Source of the DNA: Massospora cicadina
Lineage: Eukaryota; Entomophthoromycota; Entomophthoromycetes; Entomophthorales; Entomophthoraceae
Reading direction: 5' to 3'
Assembly (NCBI GenBank): GCA_022478985.1
Contig: JAKSZP010007886.1
Coordinates: 248,001 to 312,000 of the forward strand
DNA length: 64,000 nucleotides
Positions 1 through 12,000 of this stretch are shown here, piece after piece. A program made the translations under genes and the position numbers. The notes under the pieces were generated by a model, which was not told where the DNA came from, searched no databases, and saw only the letters and a program-made list of their open reading frames with translations. Each line of letters begins with the position of its first letter. Within the stretch, counting starts at the first letter, position 1.

Positions 1-830
1 CAGAAGTTGAAATGGACTGCGGCATGTACTGCTATGGTGTCTGATATTGTATGCAAACATGGTAGCACTAATGGAATTAGCCCATTGCAAAAGTACTGAG
101 GCTGCGTTTTTGCGTAATATACTGACTAAAGTGCCGACCACTCGTTCTACCATACCATAGGTCTCAGGAAGATATGGTGTTGACAACACTCCTTTGATAG
201 ACATCAACTTATTTAACCATTGTACCATCTGGGAAAAAAATTCGTGCAATTGTCCGTCAGGATCTTCTGGGGGCATTTGTGCTTATAAATAATATTATCC
301 AAAACAAACTTGGAATTATTTAGCCCCAACATCTCAAATTGCTTTTGCTTCCACCCATTTGGTCAGATGGTCAATAGCAACAATTATGTGTCTGTTGCCT
401 AGGGTACTCACAGGCAAAGGGCCAACTACATTAATTAACACGGTATGCCAGGCCCAGTCAGGTTTGATCAAACAATATTTCACATCCATCTTCATAATTT
501 GCAATTTGTCATGAATGTCATTTATCAAGCACATCTTGGATATCAAATCGCATGTAATCCCAATAGTAACTCAATCAAATTAATTCTAGTGTTTTGGTCA
601 ATCCTTTGTGCCCAACGGCCTTTTGTGCTTGTGTATTAATCTCCATTTGGTTGGAAGGTTTTGGGAAAATTTGATGCTGCCCTTGGGCTTGAGCTTGTAT
701 AAAACTCCATTCTGATATTTGGTGTCAGTTAATTATTTATAATCACCTTTTATACTTCAGGTGGCTCATCTCCATACTTTTGAGTAATCATTTTTTCATG
801 AAACTCATTAGCAAAACTGCTTAGGACAGC
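1..830 (-). pseudogene. T1 integrase core, broken and cut by window edge
   Basis: The minus-strand reading at 334-546 gives a typical retroviral-type integrase core, with VVGPLP followed by HLTKWVEAKAI. The first catalytic Asp, normally before VVG, reads Asn. Further left (about 60-220), in another frame, PYLPETYGMVERVVG carries the catalytic Glu, and SPFQL continues to the window edge. The second Asp motif is not legible. Integrases insert the element cDNA into chromosomes. This one is non-functional. It follows RNase H directly, as in other Ty3/gypsy pol genes. Confidence 0.75.
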
Positions 831-2250
831 TACAATTGGAAGTCACGATAATCCATCTGCATTTTGATGGGCCGCTCCAGCTATATGAATAATTTCATAA
901 TTGTATGCTTGTAATTTCAGAGCCTAGTGGGTAATCATCCCTCAGGTTCCTTGAGGTTGTGGAGCCATCATAATGAGCTGTAATTCATCACTAATTTAAA
1001 CTTTGTGCCATGAATGTTCCCCAAAATTGTTCACAAATGCAGATGACAGCCAAACACTCTCGTTTGGTCACTATATAATTATGCTCATGCTTATTCAGCG
1101 TCCTGCTGCAATAAGTGACCATATGATCCTCGCCATCATCCCCAATCTGAGATAGCACACCCCTAATTTCAGTCAATGAGGCATTGGTTTGTATGATAAA
1201 AGGCCTGCTAAAATCTGAATATTGGATAATAGGCACCATGCTCATTTTGTTCTCAAAGCCTCAAAGGCTTGTTGGCACTCATCTGTTCAGTAAAAATGAG
1301 CTCCTCCTTGTAGTAGATGGAATAGGGGCTCAGAAATCCTCGCAAACACTTCTATGATCTTTGATAGTATCCTACCATGCCTAAGAATAATTGAACATCC
1401 CTCATATTCACTGGAGGTTGCATTTTGTTAATCGCCTCCACCTTTTGAGGTTGAGGCCATAAGCCCTTGGAATTAATGATGAACCCAAGATATTCCAATT
1501 TTTTTAAAGAATTGACATTTTCTAGGTTTTATCTTCAAATTAGCCTTCAACAGCCGTTTGAACACTTGTTCAAGGTGCTCCAGATGTTCTGAAAACGTTT
1601 TCAAAAAACATTGATATCATCCAGGTACACCAGTATGCAGGATAATTTAAGGTCCCCAAAATTGTGTCCATTGCACACTGAAAGGTTACTGGCGCATTGC
1701 ACAGCCCCTATGGCATGTGCATTGGTTGAAAAAGCCCTTGAGCGGCAATCATTGCGCAATTCTCCTGCTTTTCTTGAGGCAGATCAATTTGCTAATATCT
1801 TGAGATAAAGTTCATTGCAGTAAAATACTTCTCCCCTCCCAGAAGGTGCAGAGCATAATTAATTCTGGGCAACAAATACGAATCTTTTCTTGTAATGACA
1901 TTGAGGCATCAATAACCAAACACAATTCAATTGCTGCCATCTTTTTTCCTTACCATTTAAATTGGGCTGGGTTACGGGCTTTTATAGGGCACAATCAATC
2001 CACTTTTCAGCAAATTGTCTAGCTCTTCTCTAACTATTTTGTCGCTAGCCCTGGGCGCCTGATTGGCCTCATTCTAATAGGCACATGGTCCCCAGTGTCA
2101 ACAAAATGCTGTACTCCTTTTGCACAACCTAAGTCTTGGTCATCTTTGGCGAAATTTTGGAGTATTGTTTAAACAGCTCTAGTGCTTCATCCCTCTGTTG
2201 TTCTGAAAATCTGGCAAATGATACTTAAGGAATTACATCATGTGCTCCAA
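830..2250 (-). pseudogene. T1 reverse transcriptase and RNase H, broken
   Basis: RNase H is legible at 991-1245: TNASLTEIRGVLSQ is the usual TDAS active-site segment with Asp changed to Asn, followed by YCSRTLNKHEHNY and the KRECLAV segment. The RT palm lies further right. The reverse complement of about 1605-1660 reads LVYLDDINVF, so the YLDD catalytic box is intact. Several frameshifts separate the blocks, and no reading frame spans the domain. The enzyme would copy element RNA into DNA inside the capsid. The solo LTR at 2287-2818 lies just upstream. Confidence 0.8.
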
Positions 2251-2281
2251 GGCTTTTAGTCTGTAAACCAAACTCAGATAA

Positions 2282-2823
2282 GTCGCTGTTAACTTTTGGC
2301 AGATATGACTTGTTTCCGCTGAACGAGTTGCACCAGGTTTAGCCCACTGAGCAACGGCCAAAAAATATGGAGATCGTTGACCTCCCAAATAAACGTAATA
2401 AACTTATATAAAATATGAGGCAATCGCCCCAGCTACACTACTTTATTCAATATGATATAACCAGCAGACCCTCTCTGCTTCCACTCTCTTATTACTCTTA
2501 CTCCTATCCTCTTTCTTCCTCTCTTTTCTTCTTCTAAAAACCTCCCCAACTTCTCTCTCCCACTCAACCTATAGCCCTCAGCATTCTTCAACGGATCTGA
2601 CACATTTTGCTTAGTAAATCTCTATTGGCTATCAATTTAGAGTTCATTTTTGATCATCAAGGCTTCAACGGAATTTCCTTGATTTCTGAATTCTAGTTGA
2701 TTTTATTGATTCACCTCGCATTGATCTAACCTATTATTCGCCCTCAGAGCTCACTTGCATCTAAGTTACAATCCGCCGGAATACTAGCTTATTGTCCAGT
2801 CATATTTAAATCTTGACAGTTGC
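2282..2823 (-). repeat. Solo LTR of family A inside T1
   Basis: The LTR proper is 2287-2818 (532 bp). It starts TGTTAACTTTTGGCA and ends TTGACA, as does the LTR at 33525-34025, and it shares the pyrimidine-rich middle and the motif CTTAGTAA(A/T)TCTCTATT. The flanks are GTCGC (2282-2286) and GTTGC (2819-2823), a 5-bp target duplication with one mismatch. No internal region remains. A solo LTR of this kind normally results from recombination between the two LTRs of one copy. It interrupts T1 between protease and RT, so it arrived after T1. The strand is given by analogy with A1. Confidence 0.85.
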
Positions 2824-2829
2824 CAAATT

Positions 2830-3725
2830 TGAAAGCTGATTTCAACTTGTCCCTCAAAAACAGATGTACTAATATGACCACTTGATATTACTTGACCTTA
2901 ATACTTTGGCTGGTCAAATTTGCTAATAGGACATCAATTTCCCTGTGCCCTGGTATAAGTATTCCAAACGCCACACTAGATCTCATTTGAGAATGATTCC
3001 AAGAGGATACAACCTCCCAATATAGTCCTTTTGGATTATCCAGTATGATCCCAGTCCTCATAACCAGTTGATGGCCTGGAGTTATTGTCACATCCTTATT
3101 CACATGTAGAGGTATCCCTAATTTTCATTTATGGCATTTGGCATGGGGTGGCTTCAATTCCCTCGCTGAATATATCCTACTGGTATTATCCCATCAGTAT
3201 AAGATATATTGATAAAATTTCTACGGCAGCTTGTGGGCTTTGTATTATTGTGAGAGTAATAAATTGGAAGTGATTGTCCCAATATCGTCAAGATGTTTTC
3301 TTTAACATTGCATGAGATCCCATAAGTCCTTAAAAACGAGTTCCAATTAATATGTCATAATTGGCGTTTGGAAGCACTATAGCGGGTACAGCTACTACCA
3401 AAGCTCCAAATCGCAGTGGCAAAGCGCTGTAAGCTCCTTCACTCTTAGTGCTGTTAAGGCCTGCGGTCCCATATTCTTGATGATGGTCAATGTCCGGAGC
3501 TATTTTCAATTTCTTAACCAGCTTCGTGGAAACAATGTTTACAGGTGCTCCATTATCAACAATAGCTACAACTCTAACCTTGTTGACCAGAATATCCACA
3601 TAAGTGCACTCAGAGTAGTAAGAATATTTAGAGTTTACTAATTGAATATGGGAAGAATCCAGGGAGCTAAGAGTGTGCTTCAGAGTATTCCAAATACTGG
3701 GACAAAACATTGATGAATGTGTCAA
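2830..3725 (-). pseudogene. T1 aspartic protease and linker, broken
   Basis: The minus-strand frame at 3330-3725 encodes a retropepsin-like domain: VVAIVDNGAPVNIVSTKLVKKL, then EYGTAGLNSTKSEGAYSALPL, ending NYDILIGTRF. The catalytic triplet normally reads DTG and here reads DNG. The flap region and the final ILIG strand are recognisable. The linker toward RT is readable at 2888-3103, with no domain that I recognise. The protease would cleave the Gag-Pol precursor. A better-preserved homologue is in element F, where the triplet is still DTG. Confidence 0.75.
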
Positions 3726-3849
3726 TTGGCATTGCTATATTGACCCCTTTCAAGCTTGGGGTATCTGCTGCATTGCTCGGCCCTTAAGCTGGAATATTAT
3801 CGAGTATTAGTTGCTCATATGGTTTAGTGACTACTTTAGAGGCTTCAGG

Positions 3850-6060
3850 TATGACAACCTTACTGAGAGCAAGTTACCGCATGTACGTTTAAAGAATCTT
3901 CATTTGATATTAAAATAAAAATTCGTTTTTATTGCTAAATGATTCCTGAGGCTGCATATTCTTGTTGATCAGGTGGGACTGGTGTTTCTTGTACAATAGA
4001 GCGTCCCACATCTATTGTGCTTGTCCTTATCCCTCCTCCTGCGTGTTATCAGGTAGGACTACATTGGCATTATGCTGATGGCATTGGGAAGAAAAGTGTC
4101 CTTTACAATTGCAGTTATAGCAAGTAATCTCATTCATTGGGCGTGGGGCCCTTGTATTTGAGTTTTGCCTAGTTTTCACAAGTGGATCACTGTCAATCTT
4201 ATTATTGGTTTTGAAGGGGTTTCCAGAAGAGGAAGCAGGTCCTAATTTGTACTTAGTATTATGAGGGCTACAATTTTGTAAACATCTGCGCAAATAATTA
4301 ACTAATTCTGATGTTGTAAGGTTTTGCACAAAAGTAGGCAATTAAGTGTTCAACGAATTTTGTTAAGGTTGTACTGCATGTTGTAGTGCAATCTTAGCGT
4401 CAAAATCTACCAAAGCCTTTGCGCCTAGGAGAACTTGATCTTTGTGATAGAATTGATCCACAAATTTGTCAATTGCTTCATCTTTCTTAAAGCAAATGTT
4501 CATAGACTTAGATTTTCTAGTTGACATTCGCTTTGGACCTCCAAATTCCCAAAGCACAGCCTCTTTGACTTTGACGTAGGTTGGGTTTTTGTCAATGTAA
4601 GGCATAATTAACTCAATGATCCACTCATCCAAGAAATTGATCATAGTGGCCACTTTGTTACAGTCACTGGCCACAAACATGGCCATTTTGGAAGCGTTTG
4701 ACAAATGTGGTTATACTACTATTCTTGTCAAAAGCAGGCAGGCTCGCTGGTTTGTAAATATCATTTTACCATCCATGTTTATCACGATTACTTCTTTGTT
4801 GGCTTGTGCCAGGTGTAATAGGGTACTGAGGCACTGAACCATGGGTTAAGGTGTTGGGGTTGGCCAAAGCAACCACTTTTCTAGGCATTTGTTGACGTGT
4901 CTCAGCGTCCATTTCAGTAGCTACTTCTAAAGCTTCATCCTCATAATATCTGCAAGAGTTTTTCGTTGAGTGGTTCATAGCACCCTGGCAATGCCCCTCA
5001 TCCAAAGCTTGTATACAATTATTGATTTCATTTTCCCAATTGATAAAATTACGATTTTTAATTTTTATTTCGAAATTTCCTCATTCAAGCTAGTAGTTTG
5101 TAGTTGCAAGATGAAATTTATTGGTCCCTTTCCTTAAAAACTTTCGTGCAATTAAATACTTCTCCGTGAAGAATATTGTTTGACTCATTAATAGAGGCAA
5201 CATCCTCATTAAGATTAATGATCTGTCAATAAAGATGATCAATAAAGTCTTAAATTTTTCATTCTCATCCCATTGGCCTTCAAATTATGTGTGCCAGTAG
5301 TTGATTAATTCGGTGTAATCATCCTTCATCTGCAAAGCTTTGGACGCTCAGTCATTGATACTGGTCACAAAATTCATCGTTATGTATAACAGAGCCTCTT
5401 GGTCTTTGTGATTAAGCCTCATGAACTCAAAAGCATTAATGGAAGTCTGTGTGATATTGCTAATCTGAGATTTGGTAACTACTCTTTCCTCCAAGAAGTT
5501 GTCAAAGATGGGATGCAATCTGTTATTTAGATCTTGTTAATTCTGCGACCCAAACACTAGCCCAAGTGGCTAGATTATTATTTGCCTCCAAACTAGAATG
5601 GACCTTAGCGAAGTTGGCTTCTAATCGCTCATTCAAGAATTGGCCCACCTGGCTGGAGTTGCATGAAAAGTTTACCAACTCAGTAATGGCTTCGTGATGG
5701 TGGAAATTGTCATCTGAGAAATTATGAAGGTGGTGTGTACATATTCAATTAAGTATAGGGCAATATTCTCTATCCCAATTGGGTTGTTTTGGATTTGAGC
5801 TACACTCAATTGATGAGCTAGATATCTTATCTACAACTATTCTTTCTGTCGTCGGTGATAAAAAGGATTGCTACTATTGTCTACGGGCCCTTGTCCCATT
5901 TGATACCCTCTTAACAACTGATGTTCAAGAAGTTCCAGCTCTTCAGATGAAATTACGTTCGTTGGGTAGGTAATAATGGGTACATTATACCAATTAATCT
6001 AGGACACAGTCATTTCAGTAATCCCATTGGGCCTGGTAATGGTTCTGAACAATTTTTGGG
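3850..6060 (-). pseudogene. T1 gag with CCHC zinc knuckle, broken
   Basis: Three minus-strand pieces make up the gag. The nucleocapsid piece at 4027-4341 carries CYNCNCKGHFSSQC (4081-4122), a perfect C-x2-C-x4-H-x4-C knuckle that would bind element RNA. The capsid piece at 4363-4704 holds the helix-rich retrotransposon-gag region with the FGGPKRM and FKKDEAIDKFVDQF segments. The N-terminal part continues to about 6000, where NAFEFMRLNHKDQEAL and TELINYW are readable between stops. The frame changes several times. Gag builds the virus-like particle. Confidence 0.75.
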
Positions 6061-6101
6061 ATTGCTTCCCTGCTTGGCATGGTCACCATCTGTGTTCCCA
6101 G

Positions 6102-6113
6102 CCATGAGCACCA
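6102..6113 (-). promoter_or_regulatory. T1 primer-binding site
   Basis: The minus strand reads TGGTGCTCATGG immediately inside the presumed 5' LTR edge. Its first eight bases match the primer-binding site of elements A1, D and F (TGGTGCTCACTACA), so it is taken as a mutated copy of the same site, where a tRNA 3' end primes minus-strand DNA synthesis. Confidence 0.55.
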
Positions 6114-6115
6114 CT

Positions 6116-6900
6116 TGATGGCGTTTTTAGTCTACTTCAGATGGCTGGTTCTTCTTCTGCAGTTTGGTGGAGTTTTAAGCATCTATTATATGGTGACAAT
6201 AGACCATACAGTGACAATAGTTAAGTTATACACTATTTGATAATAACACTATAAAGCCATATTCATCTGTCATTAATTGGACGATAATTGCTGCCCTGAT
6301 CCTTCTGATCCCAAGTAAATTATCAACTTAATACAACGTTAAGTATTAAATATAAGAAAAGCTTATAGATTAAACTATGAACTTGTGGTAATAGTTGATT
6401 GTGTTTTTTAGTATCAACTTGGAGATAATTTTTATGGTTTGATGTTTACCACATCTTACTCACGACGCCTCATTTACAATGGCATTTGGCCAGAGAAAAA
6501 GAAATAGTTCTTCTGAGGGTCTACTAACCTTTCGACTCAGGAGCATCTTGCATGGCTCAGGGTCTGTGTCAAATTCATAATTCTTATGAAAGCTTTTCTG
6601 ACACATCTGCAAATAGCTGATCCAATGCTTTTAAGCAATCAGCAGCACATACCAAGGTGATTTGTACCACTAATTAGTAATTAATTTATTTAAAAACTCA
6701 ATTGACATTAAAAACTAATTTTGACCTAGACCAACAAAGCCCACATGCTGAGTCATCAAGTTGACTATTATTATTAAGTCCAACTAACCAAAAAGCCCCA
6801 GGGCTGTGCCATCATAGTTGAATAAAATTAAGTGGAATCACTAGGCCGCAGATCCAAAGTTTTATAAAGCTTAGGATATTCCTACTTTATAGTCACTGAT
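6116..6900 (-). repeat. Probable 5' LTR of T1 (right edge not defined)
   Basis: By position, the sequence to the right of the T1 primer-binding site should be its 5' LTR, starting TGATGGCG on the plus strand. Its 3' LTR partner is outside the window, so neither the sequence nor the right edge can be confirmed. The far edge is given only roughly, as the place where recognisable family C sequence begins near 7000. No gene is seen here. Confidence 0.35.
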
Positions 6901-6999
6901 ATCTAATATGATCCTTAATATATTAAGAATATTAACATTATTATGTCCCTATTGAATATCTGATGAGTAGTCCAGTCAACTACTCAACAGTTGACTTCA

Positions 7000-8365
7000 A
7001 TTGGAAGGAGAATTTTGAAAAGAGATTAGACTAATGGGTTTAAACCTTTAAACCTACGATTTTTCTAGTATTCATTATCAGGGGACCATACATCAGAATA
7101 TGGATTGTTTATCCAGGTTACCCATATAAACTTTAACTAACCCTGAGAAAGATCAAATCTACAATCTTTTAACCCAACTGCATTTATGTAAAAATGAGTC
7201 CCCAACAATTCAAAAAATTATGAGAAAAGGTTGGCAATTATTCAGGTAAAAATGGTAACCTATACAATTTTATGTCACAAAAATGCTTTCCCTAAGTTTG
7301 ACTTTTAACTAACACAGATGTTATACCAGATGGGCATGTGCAAATTAGCCATGGAAAATTAAGAAACCACACTTGTGGATCAAGAACCAGTATTACTGGT
7401 AAAGGGATGTTTGCTCAATTCTAGATGTATTAAAGTCCTACCTGGTATGTAAAAGTCAAGCTGGACCTAATCCTCAACTGCAACATCCAGTGGTTTCACC
7501 CTGTGAATCTTCCAAACTATAAGTATTGACGTTGTAGGTCCAATATCTTAAGCATCTAATGGCCATTGATTCCTCATTCTGGATGTTGATCATTTAACCA
7601 AATGTATCAAAGCTATATCCCTACCCTCCACTTTGGCAATAACTACCACTACATTCATCTATAATCAAATTATCATCCAGCATGATGTATTAACTTAAAT
7701 CTCTAAATTAATGGTCAGAATTTTTTGATCATCACAGGTGAATAAATTAACAAAATTAATGGGGTCCATTTAAGTATTTTTCCTCTCCTTCACATTGGAA
7801 TTAATGGAATGGTAGAGCGTGTAAACTGTACACTAACCTTAACCTTCCAGAATGTGCCTTGACTGATCCTCTACATTGGCCAAAATACCAACCTAGTGCA
7901 ATTCTTGCATATCAAAAAACTTTCATTAATTATCAAGATGTCTCCTTCCCAAGTTTTGTATGGAAGGAATCCATAACTGCCCTCTAAACTATAAGCTGAG
8001 TTAGATCAAGCCTCCCCTGAAGCCCTAGAAATCACTATGAGAAGTATTACTAATAAGAATATTTATCTTTAGCACTGGCTTCCAAATATTTGTCTGCTAC
8101 CACTTCTAGACACTAATTGGTTTAATGATAAGCATGCTCCTCTGCATACCTTCCAGCTGGGTAAATTTTGTCCTTTACTAGAAATATCGACCTGGTAGAC
8201 GTGATAACAAATAGGGGACCAATCGGTCAGGACCCTACAAAGTATTTATAAACGAGAAAATAAAAGCTCTATTGGGGAGGTCACTCAAGAGAATGTGATA
8301 AATTGAGTAACCAATTGATTCCTTTTAGCCTTTCGCCACCCTACGCCAAGATCTAGAAGAGTCGT
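7000..8365 (+). pseudogene. C3: 3' part of family C pol (RNase H end and integrase)
   Basis: The sequence runs parallel to the 3' part of element C2. Its start aligns with the RNase H end near 31230, and 7440-7500 aligns with the C2 integrase start near 31600 (shared words include AGTCCTAC, TTGGTATG-like and CAAGCTGGACCTAATC). About 7540-7700 gives HLTKCIKAISLPS, the family integrase core. Many stops are present and no frame longer than about 50 codons survives. The 5' part of the element is missing, so this is a truncated copy that keeps its 3' LTR. Confidence 0.7.
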
Positions 8366-8920
8366 TGTCATGATTCCAGTGCAAATTAAAGATTTGTGTC
8401 AATCTGATCTCAGAATTAGAACCTGATCCAAGATTTAGATGAAAACAATATTGGGGATAATTCCTGACAAACTTTATAGTAACCTACTGATATTGAGGTC
8501 AAATTATTACTTATGCAATTAAATACTGTTTGACAGAAGCCTCCCAATATCAGGTTTAAACTAGATCTTTTAAAAGAAAATACTGTTTGACAGAAGTAAC
8601 TATAATGTCACAGACTCCCAATTGTAGGTTAGTATGATCTCTGGTTTGAAGCACTTAAAGATTTTTCCCTGATAATAATTCCCTGATCTCCTATATAATT
8701 TTAATTGAAAGAGAATAAAGGTTAAACTCCTTTTTGCCAGAACTTTTGACTGACTTCTATTTTTATATGAAATTTTTTTGGTTACGCCACTCAGAGAACT
8801 TAAATTGAGTTAAGACTTTTTATAGAAATTAAAACCTTTGAACATCCAGAGCCCAGGACTTCAGGTGCCCCAGAATTTTTAACAAAAGTACAGTTGGATA
8901 TAATCCCCCTCATCCCAATA
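8366..8920 (+). repeat. C3: 3' LTR of family C
   Basis: It starts TGTCATGATTCC directly after the pol remnant and ends near CCTCATCCCAATA. Both ends align with the C2 3' LTR (32546-33112), including the shared stretch CTTCAGGT-C-CC and the AATAAAG run. The 555-bp length fits the 566 bp of C2. The terminal dinucleotide has mutated from CA. Confidence 0.65.
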
Positions 8921-10190
8921 GGGCATCTCTAAAATTTTGATTAAAGCACAGGTATATTTCTCTGGGGCTGAATTTTCCAGCGGAACTTTCGTCTAACTTA
9001 TTGTAAGTACATCCACCTCCATTTTGTTGCAAACACACTTATGATTTTATAGTTGTTGTAAATGTTTTAAGCTTTATGATAAATTACCCTGAATCTGGAA
9101 GAACTGTTTCTTATCCGCTTCTTTATAAGCCTTTTGGAACAGTAACTCTTTAATTACTTCAGTCTTCTTTCTTTTAGGGGGTGATTTTATCATAAAGACC
9201 ATTATTGACCTTTGCAACTTGTTCTATTTTTCCTTGCTTTAATCAATAATTCATCCAAGGTCTAAATTAGATTGTGACACCAAATTTAACACATTCTTTC
9301 ATACTGTTTCTAATTCCCATCCACAACTTCCAAATTTGTTCTTGCACAACATTTCTCTAATAATTTCTGACATAATTTTTGTCTTGAAACTCCTCTACCC
9401 CTGTATTGATCACTAAATAATAAATCTTCTGTGTTTACTGCACAGGTTCACCGTGTGTTAATATTTGCTGATTAAGATAATATAAGATTATTTGACAATC
9501 GTATGAAGATATGTATACTAGTTGAGTTCTTCACAACCAAGATGAGTAAGTCTATACTAATAGACAGGTGCTGACGCTCTCATTCTGATAACTTGTAGGC
9601 AATCCTGGATTACAAGGTAACTTTTCCCTTCCAGACTTCTACTTGAGTACTTGAGAACCACTTTAACAATAGGAAACTATACGTTCACTTCTAATCACAA
9701 GACTTGACACAAGACTTATATTTTAAGAAAAACTATCTCTTCCACTTGAATCATGAGAGCACAATAAAATTTTTATTGCCATCTAAATGTTTTCCAAGGT
9801 AAACTGTATGATAATTGTACTATACTACTTATTTTTTAAAGTTAAGTAAATTTAAAAGGGAATTTGGCGCCCAACTCTTCCGTTGGCGCCCCAATGGGAA
9901 CAGCATCCATTTCTGATGACTTTACACTTCACAAATTGCACCAATGATAAAGGATGCATTTGAACATATATTTACCTAGTTGATATCCACCACTGACTAG
10001 ATTATGATCCATCCTGGGTTGATATTAGAAAGAGTGTGTCCCAACGCCTTCATCCAGCACTGGAAGGTTAAACTTATGAAGCTAGCAACCGCTTAGTTAA
10101 AGAGACCATTTACCCATTAATAGCAGGTAGCATTGCTTCAGATTAACCTGAAAGTGCTGCAAATAAAATCTTTATCAACGCTTTAGCAAC
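8921..10190. other. AT-rich stretch without a recognisable gene
   Basis: There are no open frames of note and no match to the other elements in this window that I can see. Two direct copies of TTGGCGCC(C) at 9864-9872 and 9883-9891 look like a retroelement primer-binding site, but nothing around them supports an element. Confidence 0.5.
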
Positions 10191-10816
10191 TTTCAGGATC
10201 ACGTGTTGATACCATGGATCCTTTGTTGTTTTGTAGGTCAGTTGACCCAAAAACCGAGGGTGTTTTTACTTACCTTGGTTGCTTCTCTTGGTTGAGAAGT
10301 CTTATTAATCCAGATATCAAGTCTGGTGAGGAAAATTACAAGTAGATACAATTTTTACTTAAAATTGCAAAAAAGAGAAAAGTGTAAAGTTTATTAGCTT
10401 AATACCAGATATATAAGGGTAATTGGGGGTGTTTTGGGGAAGTTTAAGAAGCCCAAGCCTAAATCTAATAAAATAAATAAATTGAGGATTCGTATGGGCC
10501 CAATTATCTCAGTTAAATTGCTTGTGCTCATCTCATGGCTCAGGTTCAAACCCCAGAGTTGGATAGCTTCAAGGGAGCATAATTTGACCATATCATTCGT
10601 GGTTGATCTCTGACTTAAATAACTGTCAACTTTTGTTGGGGATTATCCCCAACAAAAGTTTAGGCTTTATGGTCAAATCAGGATTTCCCCAACTTCAATA
10701 ACTGTCAACTTTTGTTGGGGTTTATCCATGAATGAAGTTTGGGCTTTTTATCAGATCAAGGTTGATTCCCATTATCTGACACCTCCAGATCTGCCATTTG
10801 GGTAGGAATCCTGACA
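10191..10816 (-). repeat. C1 3' LTR
   Basis: This 626-bp LTR matches 23958-24588 along its whole length (for example, GTTGATACCATGGATCC and TTGTTGTTTTGTAG occur in both). Its outer end has changed from TG to TT. It contains two tandem units of about 70 bp beginning TAACTGTCAACTTTTGTTGG (10618 on and 10692 on) and a perfect 14-bp inverted repeat at 10628-10660. The opposite strand carries the element promoter and polyadenylation region by position. Confidence 0.9.
10628..10660. repeat. Perfect hairpin in the C1 3' LTR
   Basis: Left arm 10628-10641 and right arm 10647-10660 are exact reverse complements (AACTTTTGTTGGGG and CCCCAACAAAAGTT) around the five-base loop ATTAT. The matching place in the other C1 LTR (near 24390-24440) has lost most of the pairing. 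Confidence 0.85.
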
Positions 10817-10828
10817 ATACCCCCTCTA
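10817..10828 (-). promoter_or_regulatory. C1 polypurine tract
   Basis: Next to the 3' LTR the minus strand reads AGAGGGGGTAT. A purine run at this exact place is the expected RNase H-resistant primer for plus-strand DNA synthesis in LTR elements. Confidence 0.7.
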
Positions 10829-12000
10829 GATCTTGGTGCAGGGGGAAAATGGACGGAGAAAGTGACTATGTATGTGGTTTATGACCGTGCCCTGAACAAC
10901 TTCTACAATTGAGTGTTCTTTGCACCATATATATATGTGTGTGTGACTCAATAAGGACTGACCAGTCGGTGCCCAGTTTGTGATCACGATCTCCAGGCCG
11001 GTGATAGTAGAATAGGAAGAGGTCACCTGGTTGGAAGATGTGTAGGGGATCATGCTTATTGTTAAAAGGAGCAGTTTCTCTGCTGGCTGTGGCGGACAGG
11101 TTTTTGGCAGCCAGGTACTAAAGTAAAATATAATTATATTGGCAATACTACGCATAATGATTTCAGGGGCTTTGGGGGAGGCTTGGTCAAGAATAGTTTG
11201 TTTTTTAGAAGGCATCTGAGGATTACTTCCATACAACGCTTGGAATGGTGACATCTTAGTAATTTGATGGTAACTAATCTGATAGGCCAGAATTGCACTA
11301 GGCAAATATTGGGGCCAATGAAGGGGGTCAGTCATAGCTATTTTCCAGAGGGTTGCAGTTAAATACCATTTACCTGCTCTGCCATTCCATTGGTTGCAGG
11401 ATGGTAGGGGGTTGAGAATACCTGTGTGGTTCCCATTAGGCCAGCTAAATTTTTCACCAGCGTCAAGCGGAAATTTTGTCCGTTATCAAAAAGAATGATG
11501 TTAGGACACCCATTCTGGGTAAATACCCTATTATACAAAAACAAGACGGTATCCTTTGCTGAAGCGGTGGGGAGTGATACTTCTTCAATCCACTTAGTTA
11601 GATGGTACACGTCTAGTAGGAGGTACTGATATCCATTGGAGGCTTAAGGAAGAGTTCCCACAACATCAATGCTAATAGTATGGAATGGTTCACAGGGTGG
11701 GACAACTGGATGTTGGGAGCAGGTGATTAGGCCCAGCTTGATTTTTAAATACCAGACAGGACTCCAATACATCCTGGATATAAATAGAATTCCCTACCAA
11801 TAACATTGAGTTTTAAGCTATTAGTAGGTTTTCTGAATTACCCATGGCTGAATTCCCAATGTCCCTCTAATATGACGTTGGTTTGAGCCAATGGCCTTAC
11901 ATAAGGCACCTATTGTTTAGACACAAGTTTTCACAATTGACCGTTCTTGACTTTTAGATTTGTCGATCTTTTTGCTAATTCCTTTTGGAGGGTCGGATAT
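10826..12000 (-). pseudogene. C1 integrase, broken but with DDE residues present
   Basis: The core lies at 11359-11680 on the minus strand. ISIDVVGTLP holds the first Asp (about 11670), then HLTKWIEEVSLP, then NIILFDNGQNF with the second Asp (about 11500), then YHPATNGMAEQVNGI with the Glu (about 11380). All three catalytic residues are therefore present, although a stop lies within the core. The C-terminal part (10826-11335) continues with FQALYGSNPQMPSKKQT. The zinc-binding N-terminal part is not clear between 11700 and 12000. No chromodomain is seen. Confidence 0.8.

Larger units (their letters stand above)
1..6115 (-). mobile_element. T1: Ty3/gypsy element body, truncated by the window edge
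   Basis: Read on the minus strand from right to left, the stretch gives a primer-binding site (6102-6113), gag, CCHC knuckle, protease, RT, RNase H and the core of an integrase. This is the Ty3/gypsy order. The integrase runs off position 1, so the 3' end and 3' LTR lie outside the window. Stops and frameshifts occur in every domain, so the copy is dead. A solo LTR of family A (2287-2818) is inserted between protease and RT. The identity as a decayed Ty3/gypsy element is firm. Its family is not, because no second LTR is available for comparison. Confidence 0.85.
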
